DNA of 64,000 bases, taken from UBA6623 sp965226435. GTDB lineage: Bacteria > Acidobacteriota > Terriglobia > Bryobacterales > UBA6623. Below, one piece after another: positions 61,246 to 64,000 of the stretch. The stretch spans positions 558,001-622,000 of the forward strand of contig CBDDCY010000011.1 in the NCBI GenBank assembly GCA_965226435.1, given 5' to 3'. A model generated the notes under the pieces. That model was not told where the DNA came from. It worked only from the letters and a program-made list of their open reading frames with translations, and did no database searches. Position numbers and translations under genes: made by a program. Within the stretch, counting starts at the first letter, position 1, and every line of letters starts with the position of its first letter.

Positions 61246-62526
61246 TCACGCGGTCGCCGCCCGTTTTTTCGGCTTCAACGGCGCGCGCCAAGGGTGATTC
61301 GCCGGCGGTGTGCGCGGCTGCGGCGCCAGGCGCGGTTTCGGCTCCGGCCGCACCTTGGGGAGCGGCTTGGCGATCTCGTCGAACGCCACCGTTTTCCCCT
61401 CGAACACCACCCGCAACTCGCCCTCGCGCGCTTGCTGCACGGTTACTCTCGCGCCTGCGCCCAGAGCCTGATTGCGCTGCGGTTTCAACTGCGGAAAACG
61501 GTTCTCGAAACGTACCACCAGGTCGTTGGACACCACCCGCTCTCCCTCCAAGCAAAACACCCACTTCAAGTCCAAACGCTTCGATAAGCGCCGATGAAAG
61601 TCCGCTCCCGCTGACGGCTCAGAGGCGAACTTGGCGTTGTGCTCTGGCAGATACTGCTCGTCGAGATAGCGGTTCGCCGCCTCGTAATCGGCAATGCCTT
61701 TGAGCCGCATCTTCTTGATCAGGCGGTCTTGATGGGTGCCGTGATGGCGCTCCACGCGGCCCTTCGCTTGCGGTGACGAAGCGGCGATGATACCAATGCC
61801 GAGCTTGGCGCACATGCGTCCGAACTGCGTCTCGGGCTCGATGCCTTCCAGCGCTTCACGCGACGTTGGCCGGCGCTTGTAGACGTTCTTCCAGTCGCAA
61901 TACAACGCCTTCGGAACGCCGTATTGACGCACCCAGGCTTCGAGCAGATCGGCCGCCGCCCAAGTCGTTTCCTCGCTCGAGAAACGGCACAGCGCCAGAC
62001 CGGTCGCATCGTCGACGAAGTTCATCAGGCAACCTTTCCGCCCGCGCGCTTCGAGCCACTCGTGGTGCGAACCGTCGACCTGGATCAGCTCGCCCAAGTG
62101 CGCTTTACGCCGCCGCCGCGAGCGATGCGGCCGGCGCTTGCGGCGGCGGCTCCACAGGCCCTCGGCGAGCATCCAGAGCCGCAGTGTTCGCACCGATAGT
62201 TTCAGATCGTGGTCTGTCCACAAATGCTCGGCCGCCAGCGTCGGCCCGAAGCGCTCGTGCGGCTCGCCGGAGTAGTGTTCGCGCACCAGTTGCAGCACTC
62301 GCTTGCGAACTTCCGCCGGCTTGGCGCGGTTCGATACCCGGCCCACGTTGCCGTGCTTCAATGCTTTTGTCCCTCCCGCGCTGTAGCGCCTCCAGATCCG
62401 CTTGGTCTGGCGATAACTGATATCGAGTATCCGCGCCGCCTCGCTCAGCTTCAACTCGCCTCGCTTCACCCGGCCCAGTACCTCGCCCCGTCTCAATTCC
62501 TTGTCGTTCATCCATGTCCTCTCCAA
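61246..62526 (-). CDS. ISNCY family DDE transposase
   Basis: 426 residues. N-terminal helix-turn-helix (LSEAARILDISYRQTKRIWR), a second winged helix (LSVRTLRLWMLAEGLWS) followed by a very basic stretch (RRRKRRPHRSRRRRKAH), and the catalytic core with GELIQVDGSHHEWLE, FVDDATGLALCRFS, LYCDWKNVYKRR, and KGRVERHHGTHQDRL with the catalytic Glu. The C-terminal 80 residues are rich in Pro, Arg and Lys. Intact. The copy of the shared element begins directly behind its stop codon. Confidence 0.88.
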   Translation of the reverse strand: MERTWMNDKELRRGEVLGRVKRGELKLSEAARILDISYRQTKRIWRRYSAGGTKALKHGNVGRVSNRAKPAEVRKRVLQLVREHYSGEPHERFGPTLAAEHLWTDHDLKLSVRTLRLWMLAEGLWSRRRKRRPHRSRRRRKAHLGELIQVDGSHHEWLEARGRKGCLMNFVDDATGLALCRFSSEETTWAAADLLEAWVRQYGVPKALYCDWKNVYKRRPTSREALEGIEPETQFGRMCAKLGIGIIAASSPQAKGRVERHHGTHQDRLIKKMRLKGIADYEAANRYLDEQYLPEHNAKFASEPSAGADFHRRLSKRLDLKWVFCLEGERVVSNDLVVRFENRFPQLKPQRNQALGAGARVTVQQAREGELRVVFEGKTVAFDEIAKPLPKVRPEPKPRLAPQPRTPPANHPWRAPLKPKKRAATA

Positions 62527-62608
62527 TCTAGGCTCCTCCTTCGGAGCCTTAGATTAGGGGACATTTCTATCGCCCTCTCAAGGGGACATTATCATCGCCC
62601 TTCAACAC

Positions 62609-63352
62609 AAGACAAAGGGCCGTCTCGCGGTCAATCGCCGGCTCGAGGTCGAAGGCTCGGAAGGGCGCGTCTGGGCGCTGGGTGATTGCGCGGCCGTCCC
62701 CATGCCGGATGGCTCATTCGCTCCACCCACCGCGCAGCATGCCGTGCGCGAAGCTCGAACCGTCGCCGAAAACATCACGGCCGCGTTGCGCGGCAATCCC
62801 GCCTCGGAATTCAATTTCGCCGGACTGGGGAAACTGGGCTCGCTGGGCCACCATTCAGCGGTGGCCGAGGTGATGGGCATTCCCTTTTCGGGTCTACCCG
62901 CTTGGTTGCTGTGGCGTACGATTTATTGGTCGAAGCTGCCGGGGTGGGACCGCAAATTGCGCCTGGGCCTCGACTGGGCTACCGCTTTCCTGTTTCCCGG
63001 AGACCTCGTCCAATTGCAGCTGCGGACATCCGACAACATCGTTGGAGAGCACTTCGAGCAGGGTGACGTGATCTTCGCCGAGGGCGATGTCGGCGACCGC
63101 GTGTACGTCATCACCGACGGGGAAGTTGAGGTTGTGCGCGGCGGCCGGCGGCTTGCCGTGCTCGGCCCCGGAGATTACTTCGGCGAAATGGCCATGCTCT
63201 CCGACGCTCCACGCAACGCTGAGGTCCGCGCACTCGCCGCGGTTGACCTGTTGGCCGTTGGCAAAGCGGATTTTTCGAAGCTCCTCGCCCACTTCCCCGA
63301 AATGGCGGCTCAAATCAACCGCCTTGCCGCCGGCCGCGAGAAGCGCGACTGA
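62609..63352 (+). pseudogene. Type II NADH dehydrogenase, C-terminal part with cyclic-nucleotide-binding domain
   Basis: Continues NDH-2 with KGRLAVNRRLEVEGSEGRVW, ALGDCAAVPMPDG (FAD-binding Asp), APPTAQHAVREARTVAENI and the membrane-associating GIPFSGLPAWLLWRTIYW. After that comes a fused cNMP-binding domain (about the last 120 residues): VIFAEGDVGDRVYVITDGEV and LGPGDYFGEMAMLSDAPRNA carry the phosphate-binding-cassette FGE-x-AL-like segment. NDH-2 with a C-terminal cNMP domain suggests control by cAMP or a related signal. There is no start codon of its own with a clear ribosome site; an ATG at 62702 could give a short product. Confidence 0.85.
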
Positions 63353-63745
63353 CCCGAAACTTCAAATTTCGCGCGCCCCGGAGATTCACGACCGCTGCAA
63401 ATAGATCGGACTTTCACCCACCCGAGCCGAGCCGCCGCGGGGCTGTGAAAAATTGGGGACTGTGCCGAGCGCCGACCGGATAAGCTCCATAAAATCAATA
63501 ATTTCGTCTGGCGCGAAGTGGACTGTCCCCCATTTTTTCACAGCCCCCGCGGCGGCGCGGTCCCGGCGAACCCTTCGACCAAGTTTCTCCCCTGAACGAT
63601 CCGGCGACGCCGGTGGCGCCACTAGCGGGCTGTCTCTTCGGCGGCCTGCTCTGAATCGCGTATTCGTGGCCGCCGTCAAGGCGCTTGAAAGCAAATATGT
63701 GCCGAGAATTAGCGAAGAGTAAGGGCGCCCGTCCGCTGTTGCGAT
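63353..63745. other. Gene-free stretch with a family A repeat
   Basis: Holds family A copy 3 with its extended arms (63431-63556). A short plus-strand frame ends with RVFVAAVKALESKYVPRISE and a stop at 63720-63722, which may be a relic, but no family or ribosome site is visible. No RNA gene recognised. Confidence 0.5.
63431..63556. repeat. Palindromic repeat, family A, copy 3 (longest arms)
   Basis: Outer arms GCCGCCGCGGGGCTGTGAAA and TTTCACAGCCCCCGCGGCGG are nearly exact reverse complements over more than 20 bases, flanking the usual TGGGGACTGT and GGACTGTCCCCCA arms. This copy would form the longest stem of the family. Confidence 0.8.
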
Positions 63746-63967
63746 TCAGCCTGTTCCCGCCAATCGTTTGTAGCCCTTAATAAAAGCGTTTTGAAAATCC
63801 CATGTGCCGGGCAGATCGTTCGGAGGGTACTCTTCGTAGGCCACCATGAAAGCGCCGCCCCGCATTAAGGCGCGCCATTCAATACGAGGCCCAAACTTCG
63901 CGAAGTCGGGGAATTGTTCCAGCGCCGCCTCTAAGGCTTGCCGGGAAAGTGCGGCATCGATTTCCAA
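63746..63967 (-). CDS. Small protein of unknown function near window edge
   Basis: About 73 residues if started at the TTG at 63967, which has AGGAGG 6 bases upstream. Sequence includes ALSRQALEAALEQFPDFAKF, then GPRIEWRALMRGGAFMVAYE and PPNDLPGTWDFQNAFIKGYK. No family recognised. The strong ribosome site supports it; the frame is open to near the window edge, so a longer product cannot be ruled out. Confidence 0.5.
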   Translation of the reverse strand: MEIDAALSRQALEAALEQFPDFAKFGPRIEWRALMRGGAFMVAYEEYPPNDLPGTWDFQNAFIKGYKRLAGTG

Positions 63968-64000
63968 TATCGGCCTCCTCGTTGATTGTAGAGGCAACGT

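Larger units (their letters stand above)
60993..62608 (-). mobile_element. ISNCY-type insertion sequence with repeated terminal sites
   Basis: Left end has three copies of GATAGAAATGTCCCC-like sites (about 61004, 61031 and 61057), right end two inverted copies (62556-62573 and 62583-62600). Consensus GGCGATAGAAATGTCCCC. About 1.6 kb with one transposase gene. Target duplication is unclear: sequence left of the element ends TTGCAAC, right of it starts AAGACAAAG, and joining TGCAAC to AAGACA restores the NDH-2 frame. Exact ends are therefore uncertain by a few bases. Confidence 0.8.

Overview
ORGANISM. High-GC, densely coded bacterial chromosome, most likely Acidobacteriota close to the Solibacter/Bryobacter group. 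The best evidence is the sorbosone-type dehydrogenase at 28801-31029, whose C-terminal half matches the roughly 230-residue C-terminal domain typical of Solibacter secreted proteins. The PmoA-like DUF6807, CehA/McbA and FecR-like secreted proteins, and the GC-rich intergenic repeat families, fit the same lineage. No rRNA, tRNA or CRISPR array was seen.

LAYOUT. 2-7275: truncated acyl-CoA mutase subunit, pncB, a DUF6807 protein, and a compact operon of one sensor kinase plus two response regulators. 7330-16700: a 999-residue OmpA/PKD envelope protein, a sugar-type ABC importer without its binding protein, argD, a small gene, a FecR-like protein and a cyclase. 16861-18420: a complete DDE insertion sequence. 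18466-34685: amidohydrolase, acyl-CoA dehydrogenase, a lanthanide-type PQQ alcohol dehydrogenase, S9 peptidase, CehA-like metallohydrolase, PQQ-type sugar dehydrogenase, site-2 protease, divergent Nramp-like carrier and an orphan TRAP binding protein. 34833-41104: rhodanese, an amber-interrupted methyltransferase, two membrane glycosyltransferase-like proteins and a propeller protein with EF hands. 41280-43136: a visibly AT-richer island with a TcmP/DUF5131 (three-Cys) pair and a fragment of a third gene. 43295-50904: LarA-like enzyme, uppP, ftsK, a MetH-activation-like protein, class V aminotransferase and a DJ-1/PfpI protein. 51036-59516: frameshifted PhzF gene, nucleotidyltransferase plus small partner, a large FAD/Fe-S oxidoreductase, three tandem EamA transporters and a small protein. 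60156-63352: an NDH-2 gene with a fused cyclic-nucleotide domain, split by a second, unrelated insertion sequence.

HOW THE PARTS FIT. Many products are exported oxidoreductases, hydrolases or transport proteins, which suits a heterotroph using varied alcohols, sugars and acids. Intergenic space is rich in small palindromic repeats (four families below). Several genes are broken by different means: an in-frame amber, a one-base shift, an IS insertion and a truncation. The most interesting observations are the TcmP/DUF5131 cassette, and a roughly 130-155 bp element found directly behind the transposase stop codon in both unrelated insertion sequences.
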